In this document: positions 26,636 through 35,289 of the stretch, in pieces
Layout of the letters: every line of letters starts with the position of its first letter
Numbering within the stretch: the first letter of the stretch is position 1
DNA from: Singulisphaera acidiphila DSM 18658
Lineage (GTDB): Bacteria; Planctomycetota; Planctomycetia; Isosphaerales; Isosphaeraceae
Length of the DNA stretch: 64,000 nucleotides
Reading direction: 5' to 3'
NCBI RefSeq assembly: GCF_000242455.2
Contig: NC_019892.1
Coordinates: 6,396,744-6,460,743 of the forward strand
Translations under genes and position numbers: made by a program
Notes under the pieces: model-generated
Told to the model about the DNA's origin: nothing
The model's input: the letters and a program-made list of their open reading frames with translations, nothing else
Database searches by the model: none

Positions 26636-28183
26636 ATGTCGGTGGTGGAAAACGAGGCCACGATGCCCGGTCGTGCCATGGTCACGCTGGCTCTTTTGCT
26701 GGCGATGGCGGTCGCGGCCTTGGAGCAGACGGTGGTCTCGACCGCGATGCCGAGCATCATCGCTCAGTTGAAGGGACTCGACATTTACCCGTGGGTCTTC
26801 TCGGCCTACTTGCTCGCCGCCACCGTCTCGACGCCGATCTATGGGAAGTTGGCCGACATCTTCGGACGCAAACGAATTCTCCTTTTCGGCTTGGCCTTGT
26901 TCGCCCTCGGTTCGATGCTCTCCGGAATGGCCCAGAGCATGCCGAGCCTGATCGCGATGCGGGTGGTTCAAGGACTGGGGGCCGGTGCGCTCGGACCGAT
27001 TGTCCTGACCATGCTCGGTGACCTCTTCACGCTCCAGGAGCGTGCTAAGGTGCAAGGACTCTTCAGCGCCGTCTGGGGCGGGTCGAGCCTGATCGGTCCC
27101 GCCCTGGGGGGGATTCTGACCGACCGGCTCTCGTGGCGCTGGGTCTTCTTCGTGACCGTTCCCTTCGGGCTGATCTCGGCCTGGATCCTGATGCGCTACG
27201 TACATGAGAAGGTCGAGCGCAAGAGCGTTGCGCCGATTGACTGGGGAGGGGCGACTTTACTGGCGGTCGGCTCATTCCTCTTACTGATGGGGGTATTGGG
27301 GGGGACCGAGATCTCCAGTCGGGGAACCGTTGGCTTGCTGGCCATGGCGGCCGTCACCCTCATGCTCTTCGTGCGACAGGAACGGGTGGCGGCCGACCCG
27401 GTCTTACCGCTCGACCTGGTGCTCTCGCCGCATATTGGCTCGGCGATCGCCGGAAGCTTTCTGATCGGCGCCTTGCTGTTCGGGATCGATACCTACATCC
27501 CCTTGTTCATGCAGGGGGTTCGTGGCGGCACAGCGACCTCGGCGGGGAAGATGATCACGCCCCTCTTCCTCTCGTGGTCGATCAGCGTTGCTGTTGCGGC
27601 CAAAGTTGTGGTGCGGCTTGGGTTCCGGCGGACGGCCGTCGTCGGTTCGTTATTCATTACCGCGGGGGTCTTCAGTTTGGTTGTCGGCGCCGCTCAGCCT
27701 TCCGCCTCGGGGCCCTTCTTCCTGGTTGGGATGGTTGTCATCGGGATCGGCATGGGACCGGCCTCGTTGAGCTATATCCTGAGCGTGCAGAACGAGGTCA
27801 ACTGGGGCCGGCGTGGTGTGGCCACTGGCGCGGTGACGTTCTTCCGGACGATGGGGGGAGCGCTTGGGGTCGGTGTGTTGGGGGCGACTCTTGCATTCAT
27901 GCTGGCACGTCGGCTCGCGGCCTCCAACGCGGTGGGAATCGACATTGCCGCCGCCCTTCGGCCGGAGACGCACAAGCTTCTCACCGGACCGCAGCTCATG
28001 GCTGTCCAGGCCGCACTCGGGCGGTCGCTCCGCGACGTCTTTCTCCAGATGTTTGCCATGGCCGTTCTCGCTTGCCTCTGCTCGTTCGGCCTACGGGGGG
28101 GGAGAGCTGTCGCTCAAGGGAACAGCGCGACCAGCGCGTTGGATCAGAAGGCCGTCGAGTTGACGGTCGGCATCGAGCATTGA
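26636..28183 (+). CDS. MFS drug exporter, DHA2 (14-helix, EmrB/QacA) family
   Basis: 515 residues from the ATG at 26636, with GGGGAG 8 bases upstream; an ATG at 26594 lacks a site. Proton-driven inner-membrane exporter of drugs or other amphipathic compounds. Motif A (GKLADIFGRKR, after helix 2), motif C (SLIGPALGGILTDRLSWRW, helix 5) and the helix-1 segment ALEQTVVSTAMPSI are typical for DHA2. About 14 hydrophobic segments can be counted. No EmrA-type membrane-fusion partner or regulator gene is next to it; the next gene codes for an EVE protein. Substrate cannot be read from sequence. Confidence 0.93.
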   Translation: MSVVENEATMPGRAMVTLALLLAMAVAALEQTVVSTAMPSIIAQLKGLDIYPWVFSAYLLAATVSTPIYGKLADIFGRKRILLFGLALFALGSMLSGMAQSMPSLIAMRVVQGLGAGALGPIVLTMLGDLFTLQERAKVQGLFSAVWGGSSLIGPALGGILTDRLSWRWVFFVTVPFGLISAWILMRYVHEKVERKSVAPIDWGGATLLAVGSFLLLMGVLGGTEISSRGTVGLLAMAAVTLMLFVRQERVAADPVLPLDLVLSPHIGSAIAGSFLIGALLFGIDTYIPLFMQGVRGGTATSAGKMITPLFLSWSISVAVAAKVVVRLGFRRTAVVGSLFITAGVFSLVVGAAQPSASGPFFLVGMVVIGIGMGPASLSYILSVQNEVNWGRRGVATGAVTFFRTMGGALGVGVLGATLAFMLARRLAASNAVGIDIAAALRPETHKLLTGPQLMAVQAALGRSLRDVFLQMFAMAVLACLCSFGLRGGRAVAQGNSATSALDQKAVELTVGIEH

Positions 28184-28211
28184 TCGTCGATCTGCTATGC
28201 TTTGGCCCGCT

Positions 28212-28243
28212 GTCCTCCGCGCCGACCGGCGCGGGGGACCTTT
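28212..28243 (+). terminator. Hairpin terminator after the MFS gene
   Basis: Stem GTCC-T-CCGCGCC / GGCGCGG-G-GGAC (28212-28223 and 28228-28239) with a GACC loop, then CTTT. The T-run is short, so termination may be partial and allow read-through into the EVE gene. Confidence 0.5.
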
Positions 28244-28282
28244 GGTTGCCACGATCCCCCTCCGATAGGGTCGTCAAAGCGC

Positions 28283-28777
28283 ATGGCAAACTGGCTATTC
28301 AAGTCTGAGCCCAACTGTTTCTCGTTCGCCGACCTCGAAGCCGAGCCTGACAGGACGACCGGCTGGGGCGGCGTCCGGAATTTCCAGGCGCGGAACATGC
28401 TCCGCGACGCGGTCGAAGTTGGCGATCGCGTTCTGTTTTACCACTCGAACGCCAATCCGCCGGCCATTGCCGGGATTGCCGAGGTCGTTCGCGCGGGGCA
28501 TGCCGATCCCACGGCATTCGACTCCGAAGACGATCACTACGACCCCAAGAGTGATCCGGAGAAACCGACCTGGTTTCAGGTCTCGATTCGCGCTGTGAAA
28601 GCGATCGACCCTCCCCTCGGGTTGCCCGAACTCCGTACGGTCAGTGCCCTCAATGGCATGGAACTGCTCCGGAAGGGGAGCCGGCTCTCGGTGCAGCCGG
28701 TGAGTGACGCGGAGTGGGATGCGGTGATCGCCTTGACCGCGAAGAAGGCGACGACGTCGAAACCCAAGACCCGCTGA
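28283..28777 (+). CDS. EVE domain protein (YTH/PUA-like fold)
   Basis: 164 residues from the ATG at 28283 (MANWLFKSEP), the standard EVE start; the upstream extension is Pro/Arg-rich and unlikely. EVE domains are PUA/YTH-related modules thought to read modified bases in DNA or RNA. Visible: WLFKSEPNCFSFADL, the WGGVRNFQARNMLRDAVEVG strand-helix unit, VLFYHSNANPPAIAGIAEV, DPKSDPEKPTWFQVSIRAV and the aromatic Trp residues that form the pocket. Full length fits single-domain EVE proteins such as thymocyte nuclear protein 1. A Lys-rich tail (KKATTSKPKTR) may aid nucleic-acid contact. Lies between MFS and VOC genes on the same strand with no functional hint. Confidence 0.92.
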   Translation: MANWLFKSEPNCFSFADLEAEPDRTTGWGGVRNFQARNMLRDAVEVGDRVLFYHSNANPPAIAGIAEVVRAGHADPTAFDSEDDHYDPKSDPEKPTWFQVSIRAVKAIDPPLGLPELRTVSALNGMELLRKGSRLSVQPVSDAEWDAVIALTAKKATTSKPKTR

Positions 28778-28817
28778 CCGATCGACGATTTCTGATTCTG
28801 ATTCGGAGATGCCTCGT

Positions 28818-29198
28818 ATGGCCAAGATAGAGCATTTCGCGATCTACGCGAAGGACGCCCCTGCGCTCAAGGATTTTTACGTCGACGCTATGGGCATGCG
28901 CGTGGTGCTCGACAGCGGCGGCAATCCGCCCGGCTACTTCCTGGCCGATGACGGTGGGATGGCCATTGAGATCATCGGGCGGCCACCGGGAGAATGCGGC
29001 ACCAACCAGCGATGGATCTGCCATCTCGCCTTCTGGGTCGATGACTTTGCGGCGGAGCGTGCGGCCCTGGAAGCGCGTGGGATGGTTTTTGAGATGGAAA
29101 CGCTCGTGGACAATGACACGTTTCGCACGGGTTTCTTCAACGATCCCGAGGGGAACCGCGTTCAGATCGTCTGGCGAAGCCGGAAGCTTGACTCGTGA
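28818..29198 (+). CDS. VOC (glyoxalase/bleomycin-resistance fold) protein
   Basis: 126 residues from the ATG at 28818, which has GGAG 9 bases upstream; an ATG at 28809 directly follows that GGAG, so it is too close. Two beta-alpha-beta-beta-beta modules: IEHFAIYAKDAPALKDFYVD (His near position 6) with PGYFLADDGGMAIEII, and WICHLAFWVDDFAAERAALE with FFNDPEGNRVQIVWR. Candidate metal ligands are His6, Glu near 52, His near 75 and the C-terminal Gln/Glu region, though the last carboxylate of classical glyoxalases is replaced by Gln in NRVQIVW. Function not assignable beyond the fold. Follows the EVE gene by 40 bases. Confidence 0.85.
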   Translation: MAKIEHFAIYAKDAPALKDFYVDAMGMRVVLDSGGNPPGYFLADDGGMAIEIIGRPPGECGTNQRWICHLAFWVDDFAAERAALEARGMVFEMETLVDNDTFRTGFFNDPEGNRVQIVWRSRKLDS

Positions 29199-29205
29199 TG
29201 GGAGG

Positions 29206-29242
29206 CTCCCCGCTCGCCTTTTACGGGCGAGCGAAGAGGGAG
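29206..29242. terminator. Hairpin between convergent genes
   Basis: Stem CGCTCGCC/GGCGAGCG (29211-29218 and 29226-29233, loop TTTTACG) with an outer CTCCC/GGGAG pair (29206-29210, 29238-29242). It sits between the stop codons of the VOC gene and the small gene on the other strand. No T-run, so the role is inferred from placement. Confidence 0.45.
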
Positions 29243-29259
29243 TTCGCCTGGCAGAGGAT

Positions 29260-29463
29260 TCAGGCCGACTGGCTCTGAGTGGGGATTTCGCCGCGCCACT
29301 CGATCCGGTAGTGATTTTCCGCGGCGAATTTCTCGATCTCGGTTCTCGACTGGGGAACCTCAGTCCGGGAGATCTCGCGGTAGAAGCCGCTTCCCGAGCG
29401 TTTCCAGGCGACTTCCTCGCCGTACCAGAGACCATCGAGATAGTAGACGATCAAGCATTTCAT
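29260..29463 (-). CDS. Small hypothetical protein downstream of recQ
   Basis: 67 residues starting MKCLIVYYLDGLWYGEEVAWKR when read from the ATG at 29463. Rich in Tyr and Trp (two YY/WY clusters and RIEWRGE), unlike shadow reading frames, which favours a real gene. Beta strand then helix predicted by eye (SRTEIEKFAAENHYRIEWRG). No signal peptide or Cys pair. An extended frame reaches 29619 and would overlap the recQ stop, but its N-terminus is less protein-like. Only a weak GGGA lies upstream. Family not recognised. Confidence 0.45.
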   Translation of the reverse strand: MKCLIVYYLDGLWYGEEVAWKRSGSGFYREISRTEVPQSRTEIEKFAAENHYRIEWRGEIPTQSQSA

Positions 29464-29605
29464 AGCCGCGGATCCCGAGTGTTCCGGGATTGGGCCGTGT
29501 GCGGCCTTCATCCCCTTCTTTTTGAGACACGACCGGAGGTCTTCAGACGGACGGATCCAGAAGACCAAGGACATGATAAGTGACGGCCAGAGACCTGCCA
29601 AGCCT

Positions 29606-32485
29606 CTATCCCTGAGCACGGCAGGCCAGGTAGAGGTTCCACATCGCTTCGGACGCGTCGCGGTAAGGCGACGGAGAAGTCACATTCCCTTGTTCGGCCC
29701 GCCACTCATCCCACCTCTTCAGGACTTCGGGATCCAGGAAGGCCTCCGGGGCGACCTTTCGTCCCTGGCGCGCCGCCAGGGTCAAGTGGCGGAGGATCGC
29801 CGAGAAGTCGAGCCCCCGAATCGCTGCGGCCTCGTCGAGCTTGAAGCCACGATCGATCAGGCGGCAGGTCCATTCCTCGGTCGGGATGTAAGAGGACGAC
29901 GGCGATCGGTCCGTCCGGACTTCGACCTCGGTGGGCGTGGTCTTGGATTTCAGGGGCCGCTCCAAGGCCGGCGAAGGTGCCGTCTTGAGCGCGGGCGCAG
30001 CCTTGGGCAAAGCAGCAGGTGCTGCACCAGGTGAGGGAGCAACTGGGCGGTCGGCGTGCTGGGCGATCGCGGCGAGGAGCGACGCTCCATGGCGCTCGAT
30101 TCGCGCCGGCCCCAATCCCTTGATCCCGGCGAGTTCTTTCGGGTTCGACGGCCGTTCCCGGACCAGGGCGTCCAGGGTCTGGTTGGTGAAAATGCAGTAG
30201 GAGGGCTGTTTCGCTTCGCGAGCCCATTCGCTGCGAAGGCTCTTGAGGTGCCCCCAGAGCGGGTCGCCCGCCAGGGCCGAGGCCTCGGCGTCGGCGCCAT
30301 CCTCGTCATGGGGGGCGGCTTGTGCTGAGGCGGCCGGGCGAGGGGCCGCGAGGCGTTCCAGCCCGCCGTTGGTGAGCTTGGCGGCGATCGCATCGGGAAG
30401 CGTCAAAACGAGCGGATGGGCGACTTGCCCTTTGAGCAATTCCCATCCTTGAGCAGCCAGGTTGGCCACCGGTCGGAACCGGTCCACTTCCTGATATTCG
30501 ACGAAGCCGGATGAGGCGAGCGCATCGAGGATCTGCACGACTTCGGGCTGGCGAAACTCGGCCAGGATCCCATAAGTGCTCAGGTGCTTCAGCCCCCATC
30601 GGTCCATCTTTTCGGAGCCGGAACCGGTCAGCATCTGCGCGATGACGGTCTTGCCGAAGCGCCCCTTGGCGCGGGCGACTCCGGAGAGGACCTTGAGAAC
30701 CACCTCGCGTCCCGCCGTCGAGTCGATTGGAACGCCGGCGTGAGGGGTGGCCAGGCCGTCGCCCAGGCCGCAATTGTCGCAGTGGCCACAGTGAACTCGG
30801 GAGGCGGAAGCATCACCGAAGTAGCTGAGGATATAGGAGCGGCGGCACTGGCGGGTCTGGGCATACCGGACCATTCGCTCGAGCTTGTCGTACTCGCGCT
30901 GCTTGCGCTTCTCGAGGGCGGTGAAATCGATCTCGAGGTCGCGTGCCTTGCGACTTCGGTCGATTACGCGGATTGCGTTGCCCCGGAATGGAGGGATGTA
31001 GTCGATCGGCAGTTCCGCGGCCAGGGTTCGAAGGGCCCGATTGAGTGCGGGGCGGTCGAGGCCGAGGGTGGTGGCGAAATCGTCGGGATGGAAGTAGATG
31101 GTCTCGCCAAAACGGCGGTTGACCAGTCCTTCCAGGCCGAGGACGACGGTCCGCTGGACGTGCGCCTGCGACCCGAGGCGACGGGTCAGGCTGGGCTCGT
31201 CGGCCTCGGCATTGATTCGGACGATCGCCATGTTTTCGCGAGGGAGGAACTTCTCGAGCGCGCCTGCGCCTTCGAGAATCTTGATCGCTGTGCCGACGGC
31301 CGACTCGTTCAGCTCGATCCCGGCCGACTCCTTGATCTCGGCATGGGTGAGCTCGATCGGATCCGACTCGAGCGCGCGGAGGAAGTTGAAGACCTGAAAA
31401 ACGGTGTCGGCGGGAGGATATTCATTCTCGATGAACATCTCCTGGAGGAATCGATCCCCCAGGGCGAAGAGGAGCACGCAACGGGCTGAATTCCCATCGC
31501 GCCCCGCACGGCCGGCCTCCTGATAGTACGCCTCGAGCGTCCCCGGCATGTTGAAGTGGATCACCGAGCGGATATTCGCTTTATTGACCCCCATGCCGAA
31601 CGCGTTTGTGGCGACGACGATCTCAGCCTCGCCCGACATGAACCGATCCTGGGCGGAGTGCCGTTCTTCGCGGCTCAGCCCTGCGTGGTAGATCGCCACC
31701 GAGCGATTGAGCTGGTTCTCGAGGAACTGGCCGACCGACTCGCACCGGGCCCGGCTCGACGCGTAGATGACCGAGGGGCCTCGGTTTTGCTCGAGCGTCT
31801 GGGCGAGCGCCACCAGCTTATCAGCGTCGCGCCGGGCCTCGACGACCGCATAGCCGAGGTTGGGGCGGTCGAAGCCGGTGACGAACTGCGCGGGGTCCTG
31901 GAGATCGAGCTGGTCGGCGATATCCCGGCGCACCAGATCGGTGGCGGTGGCCGTGAGCGCGATGCAGGGCGGAGCCCCGATCCGCCGCCGGGCCAGGCCG
32001 ATCTTGGCGTAGTCGGGGCGAAAGTCGTGCCCCCACTCGCTGATACAGTGGGCCTCGTCGACCGCCAGCAGCGACGGGCGGATCTTCGCCATCGCCTCCA
32101 CGAACCGAGGGCTGCGGAACCGTTCAGGGGCGACGTAAACGAGGTCGTATTGCCCAGCCTCAATTTCTTGGAGCCGGGTCCGTTGTTCGGCTGGATCGAG
32201 CGAACTGTTCAGCAGCGTGGCGCGCACGCCGCGCTGAATCAGGACGTCCACCTGATCCTTCATCAGGGCGATCAGGGGACTGACGACCAGGGTCATCCTG
32301 GGCAGCAGGAGGGCGGGCAACTGGTAACAGAGGCTCTTACCGCCACCGGTCGGCATGACGCAGAGGACGTCGCGACCTTGGACGACGTTCTCGATCACCT
32401 CGCGTTGGCCAGGCCGAAATTGCTCCAGGTCGAACCGTTCTCGGAGCGTCCGTTCGAGGTCGATCGCGCTTTCCGCCACGCTCAT
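29606..32485 (-). CDS. recQ: ATP-dependent DNA helicase RecQ with extended C-terminus
   Basis: 959 residues; E. coli RecQ has about 610. A 3'-5' superfamily-2 helicase in recombination and fork repair. Helicase core: FRPGQREVI (Q-motif region), PTGGGKS (45-51), DEAHCISEW (143-151), TATA, and AGRAGRDG (motif VI). The zinc subdomain has its four cysteines (TRQCRRSYI, then VHCGHCDNC). A winged-helix RQC region and an HRDC domain (TLDALVRERPSNPKELAGIKG) follow. The last 180 residues add an Ala/Pro-rich linker and a predicted helix-turn-helix module (LIDRGFKLDEAAAIRGLDFS), like the HTH tail seen in some long RecQ proteins. AAGGA lies 9 bases before the ATG at 32485. Divergent from the methyltransferase gene. 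Confidence 0.95.
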   Translation of the reverse strand: MSVAESAIDLERTLRERFDLEQFRPGQREVIENVVQGRDVLCVMPTGGGKSLCYQLPALLLPRMTLVVSPLIALMKDQVDVLIQRGVRATLLNSSLDPAEQRTRLQEIEAGQYDLVYVAPERFRSPRFVEAMAKIRPSLLAVDEAHCISEWGHDFRPDYAKIGLARRRIGAPPCIALTATATDLVRRDIADQLDLQDPAQFVTGFDRPNLGYAVVEARRDADKLVALAQTLEQNRGPSVIYASSRARCESVGQFLENQLNRSVAIYHAGLSREERHSAQDRFMSGEAEIVVATNAFGMGVNKANIRSVIHFNMPGTLEAYYQEAGRAGRDGNSARCVLLFALGDRFLQEMFIENEYPPADTVFQVFNFLRALESDPIELTHAEIKESAGIELNESAVGTAIKILEGAGALEKFLPRENMAIVRINAEADEPSLTRRLGSQAHVQRTVVLGLEGLVNRRFGETIYFHPDDFATTLGLDRPALNRALRTLAAELPIDYIPPFRGNAIRVIDRSRKARDLEIDFTALEKRKQREYDKLERMVRYAQTRQCRRSYILSYFGDASASRVHCGHCDNCGLGDGLATPHAGVPIDSTAGREVVLKVLSGVARAKGRFGKTVIAQMLTGSGSEKMDRWGLKHLSTYGILAEFRQPEVVQILDALASSGFVEYQEVDRFRPVANLAAQGWELLKGQVAHPLVLTLPDAIAAKLTNGGLERLAAPRPAASAQAAPHDEDGADAEASALAGDPLWGHLKSLRSEWAREAKQPSYCIFTNQTLDALVRERPSNPKELAGIKGLGPARIERHGASLLAAIAQHADRPVAPSPGAAPAALPKAAPALKTAPSPALERPLKSKTTPTEVEVRTDRSPSSSYIPTEEWTCRLIDRGFKLDEAAAIRGLDFSAILRHLTLAARQGRKVAPEAFLDPEVLKRWDEWRAEQGNVTSPSPYRDASEAMWNLYLACRAQG

Positions 32486-32828
32486 GAACGTCGATCCTTC
32501 GGGATAAACTCCAGGGACTTCACATTATAGAGAAAACAACCTCTCCAGGCGAGCGAGGATAACAGGTTGGCAGATGGACAGGTTAGGGCTTGCTCGACGG
32601 ATTTCCACGAAAATCGCGCGCCTATCCGGTGGAATTCACCGGGGCGGTTCTGCCTGGCAGTCGGTCGGGGCCGACGGATCTTGACGAAAACGAAGAGTTG
32701 CATTAAATCCATGCGCGAATGAGACTCTCGCCATCGCAGAATGGATGAGTGCGTTGGCGGGCGTTCCCGTCGTCTGGAACCAGACGGAACACTCCCATCT
32801 CGTTACCGAGAGATTGAAGAGGATCGCC
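32486..32828. other. Divergent region between recQ and the methyltransferase gene
   Basis: About 340 bases, the recQ side being AT-richer. The frame of the methyltransferase is open up to an ATG at 32745 with no ribosome site, so part of this stretch could be coding if that start is used. No other gene seen; presumably carries promoters in both directions. Confidence 0.4.
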
Positions 32829-33659
32829 ATGCCCCTTGCGGCCAGGGTTTCCGGCATCGCCAATTCCCTGCACCGGCGATTTCGCCAACGAGAACGCGAG
32901 GAGGAGCAGGAGCCGGCCGTTGCGTCTCTGCCTCTCCAGCCTCTTCTCGATCCGGACGTCGAGCGGCTTGTCGAAGTCTTTCGCCAGCGGGTCCGGGAGA
33001 GGTGGTCGAGTCCGGTGCATCGGGCGTTCCTCGAGAACGACCTGAACCACGTCCGCCGCTATGCGCTCTCCTTGAGTTGGATTCCCCAGGGGGAGGGGCT
33101 GATCCTCGATCCCGCCAGTGGAGCGGGGCACTTTTGCGACGTCCTGCGCGAAGAGCGTGGATATACTCTCGAAATGCCTCGTTACTTCAACCTGGAGAAG
33201 GAGGCCGCACCGTACCCCGACGCGACCTTCGATGGCGTCCTCTTGATGGAGGTGCTCGAGCATTTCACGGCCGACCCGATGTTCGCGCTCGCTGAGCTGA
33301 GTCGGGTCTTGAAGCCGGGGGGATTCTTACTCCTGACGACTCCGAACCTCGCGAGTTGGGTTGCCTTGCACAACCTGATCAACCACGCGTCTCCCTATCT
33401 CTACGGCGTGTTCATCCGCCAGGGAGATACGGACCGGCACAATCGCGAGTACACCGTGGATGAGGTTGGGAAGCTCGTCACCGCTGCCGGGTTTGGGGTC
33501 GAGCGGCTGGCAGGGATTCCGGCTTATCCCTCGCACGATCACCTGCCAGCCATTCCCGGGGTCGACCCACGAGACCGTGGCGACACCACCTTCTGCCTCT
33601 GCCGGAAGGAGGGGCCGGTGGTCGACCGCTATCCCGACTGGTTATACACCTCGTGGTGA
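32829..33659 (+). CDS. Class I SAM-dependent methyltransferase
   Basis: 276 residues from the ATG at 32829 (AGAGG 6 bases upstream); the ATG at 32745 would add 28 residues but has no ribosome site. Rossmann-fold methyltransferase: motif I LILDPASGAGHFCDVL, an acidic post-I position (EMPRYFNLEKE), motif II TFDGVLLMEVLEHF and motif III LSRVLKPGGFLLLTTPN. The downstream helix-rich part (SWVALHNLINHASPYLYGVF, EYTVDEVGKLVTAAGF) resembles methyltransferases acting on small molecules or cell-surface glycans (Methyltransf_11 group). Substrate unknown. Convergent with rtcB, 16 bases between the stops. Confidence 0.85.
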   Translation: MPLAARVSGIANSLHRRFRQREREEEQEPAVASLPLQPLLDPDVERLVEVFRQRVRERWSSPVHRAFLENDLNHVRRYALSLSWIPQGEGLILDPASGAGHFCDVLREERGYTLEMPRYFNLEKEAAPYPDATFDGVLLMEVLEHFTADPMFALAELSRVLKPGGFLLLTTPNLASWVALHNLINHASPYLYGVFIRQGDTDRHNREYTVDEVGKLVTAAGFGVERLAGIPAYPSHDHLPAIPGVDPRDRGDTTFCLCRKEGPVVDRYPDWLYTSW

Positions 33660-33675
33660 GTGAACCGGTCCAGGA

Positions 33676-35145
33676 TTACCCTTTGATGACGCCGACGGGG
33701 CGGAGCCGGGCCACTTTCTTGGAAATGCCCGCCTTGTCGACGACTTCGACGACCTGGTCGACGTCTTTGTAGGCGGCCGGCTGCTCCTCAGCCAATCCCT
33801 TATGGCCCCGGGCGCGGGCGATGATGCCGATCGCGTCGAGTTCCTTATCAATTCTCCGATCGCCCGCGAGTTTAATGGCGGCCGTCCGGCTCATCATTCG
33901 CCCGGCGCCGTGGCAGGTTGTGCCGAAGGTTTGCTCCATACTTCCCGGCAGGCCGGCGAGGACCCAGCTCGCAGTTCCCATGCTGCCCGGAATGATCACC
34001 GGCTGGCCGATCTTGTGGTACTCGTCGGGGATTTCCGGATGGCCAGGGGGGAACGCGCGGGTTGCCCCTTTGCGATGGACGCAGACTTGCTTCGAGATGC
34101 CTCCGCCGACCTGGTGGTGCTCGAACTTCGCGATGTTATGGGCCACGTCATAGACGAGGTCCATGCCGAGCGATTCCCAAGGGGTCCCGAGGACCCGCGC
34201 GAAGACCTCACGCGCCTGGTGCGTGAGCAACTGCCGGTTGCACCAGGCGTAGTTCGCCGCCGCGCGCATCGCGCCCAGATACGACTGGCCTTCGGGACTG
34301 CGGACCGGAGCGCAGGCGAGCTGCGGGTCGGGCAGCGAGAATCCGTACCGTTTGGGGGCTCCTTTGAAGACCCCGAGGTAGTCGTCGCAGACCTGATAGC
34401 CGAGCCCGCGCGACCCGGAGTGGATCAGGACGGTGACCTGCCCCTCGCGCAAGCCCATGACGTCGGCCGCTTCCTGGTCATGGATCCGGTCCACGACCTG
34501 CACCTCGAGGAAGTGGTTCCCCGACCCAAGCGTTCCGCACTGGTCATAGCCCCGCGTGAACGCCCGGTCGCTGACCCGATCGGGATCGGCCCCATCGAGC
34601 CGGCCCCCCGCCTCGGTGAACCCGAGGTCGCGCACGGTTCCCCAACCTTGTTCGACGACGTAGGCTGAGCCTTGCTCCATCAACCGGCTGAGCTTCGGCT
34701 TATCGAAGAGGAACCGGCCTCGCTGGCCGACGCCTGTGGGAATTTCCCGGAAAAGCTCGTCGACGAGCTGGCGAATTCGCGGTTTAACCTCGTCCCAGGC
34801 AAGGTCCGTACGGAGCAGTCGGACGCCGCAGTTGATGTCATAGCCAACCCCGCCCGGCGAGATCACCCCCCCTTCCTCCGGGTCGGTCGCGGCCACGCCG
34901 CCGATGGCGAAGCCGTACCCCCAGTGAATGTCGGGCATCGCCAGGCTGGCCTTCTGAATACCCGGCAGGGTCGCTACGTTCACAACTTGCTCAGGGCCTT
35001 GGTCTTTCTTAATCTGGGCGATCAGCGACTCGTCGGCGAAGATCAGGCCGTCGACGCGCATATCGTCTCGATAAGTCTTGGGAATCCGCCATTGGCAAGT
35101 TCCCACCTGCTCCAACGGACCCGTATATCCACTATTCTTAGCCAT
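33676..35145 (-). CDS. rtcB: RtcB family RNA ligase
   Basis: 489 residues from the ATG at 35145. RtcB joins RNA 3'-phosphate (or 2',3'-cyclic phosphate) to 5'-OH ends using GTP and Mn2+. Visible: MPDIHWGYGFAIGGVAA, the metal-binding GVGYDINCGVR with D103 and C106, SGNHFLEVQ, IHSGSRGLG, HNIAKFEHHQ, the GSMGTASWVLAG loop and CHGAGRMMSR, which holds the guanylylated His. All core residues appear intact. No archease or RtcA gene is nearby. It could act in tRNA or rRNA repair. It follows uvrA on the same strand across 143 bases that contain an AT-rich inverted-repeat element. Confidence 0.95.
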   Translation of the reverse strand: MAKNSGYTGPLEQVGTCQWRIPKTYRDDMRVDGLIFADESLIAQIKKDQGPEQVVNVATLPGIQKASLAMPDIHWGYGFAIGGVAATDPEEGGVISPGGVGYDINCGVRLLRTDLAWDEVKPRIRQLVDELFREIPTGVGQRGRFLFDKPKLSRLMEQGSAYVVEQGWGTVRDLGFTEAGGRLDGADPDRVSDRAFTRGYDQCGTLGSGNHFLEVQVVDRIHDQEAADVMGLREGQVTVLIHSGSRGLGYQVCDDYLGVFKGAPKRYGFSLPDPQLACAPVRSPEGQSYLGAMRAAANYAWCNRQLLTHQAREVFARVLGTPWESLGMDLVYDVAHNIAKFEHHQVGGGISKQVCVHRKGATRAFPPGHPEIPDEYHKIGQPVIIPGSMGTASWVLAGLPGSMEQTFGTTCHGAGRMMSRTAAIKLAGDRRIDKELDAIGIIARARGHKGLAEEQPAAYKDVDQVVEVVDKAGISKKVARLRPVGVIKG

Positions 35146-35170
35146 CGCTTCTCGCTCCGGGGGCAATCTC

Positions 35171-35289
35171 ACCACGGAATACACGTATGAATACGCAGAA
35201 TCGAAAAATAATCAATGAAAATCATCTATTTGAATTAAGAGCGTTTTTTCTTTTCCGTTTCCATTCGTGTGTTTCGTGTAATTCGTGGT
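35171..35289. repeat. AT-rich element with 15-bp imperfect terminal inverted repeats
   Basis: About 119 bp. The left end ACCACGGAATACACG (35171-35185) matches the reverse complement of the right end (35275-35289, ACCACGAATTACACG) at 13 of 15 positions. The right side holds three 9-bp units starting CACGAA. The interior is clearly richer in A/T than the surroundings and has no ORF. The right end touches the uvrA stop codon at 35289-35291. Resembles a MITE-like or dispersed CACGAA-type repeat. Confidence 0.6.

Noticed and set aside
35171..35289. The inverted-repeat element as an insertion sequence
   Set aside because: Only 119 bp and no transposase frame or clear target duplication; kept as a repeat.
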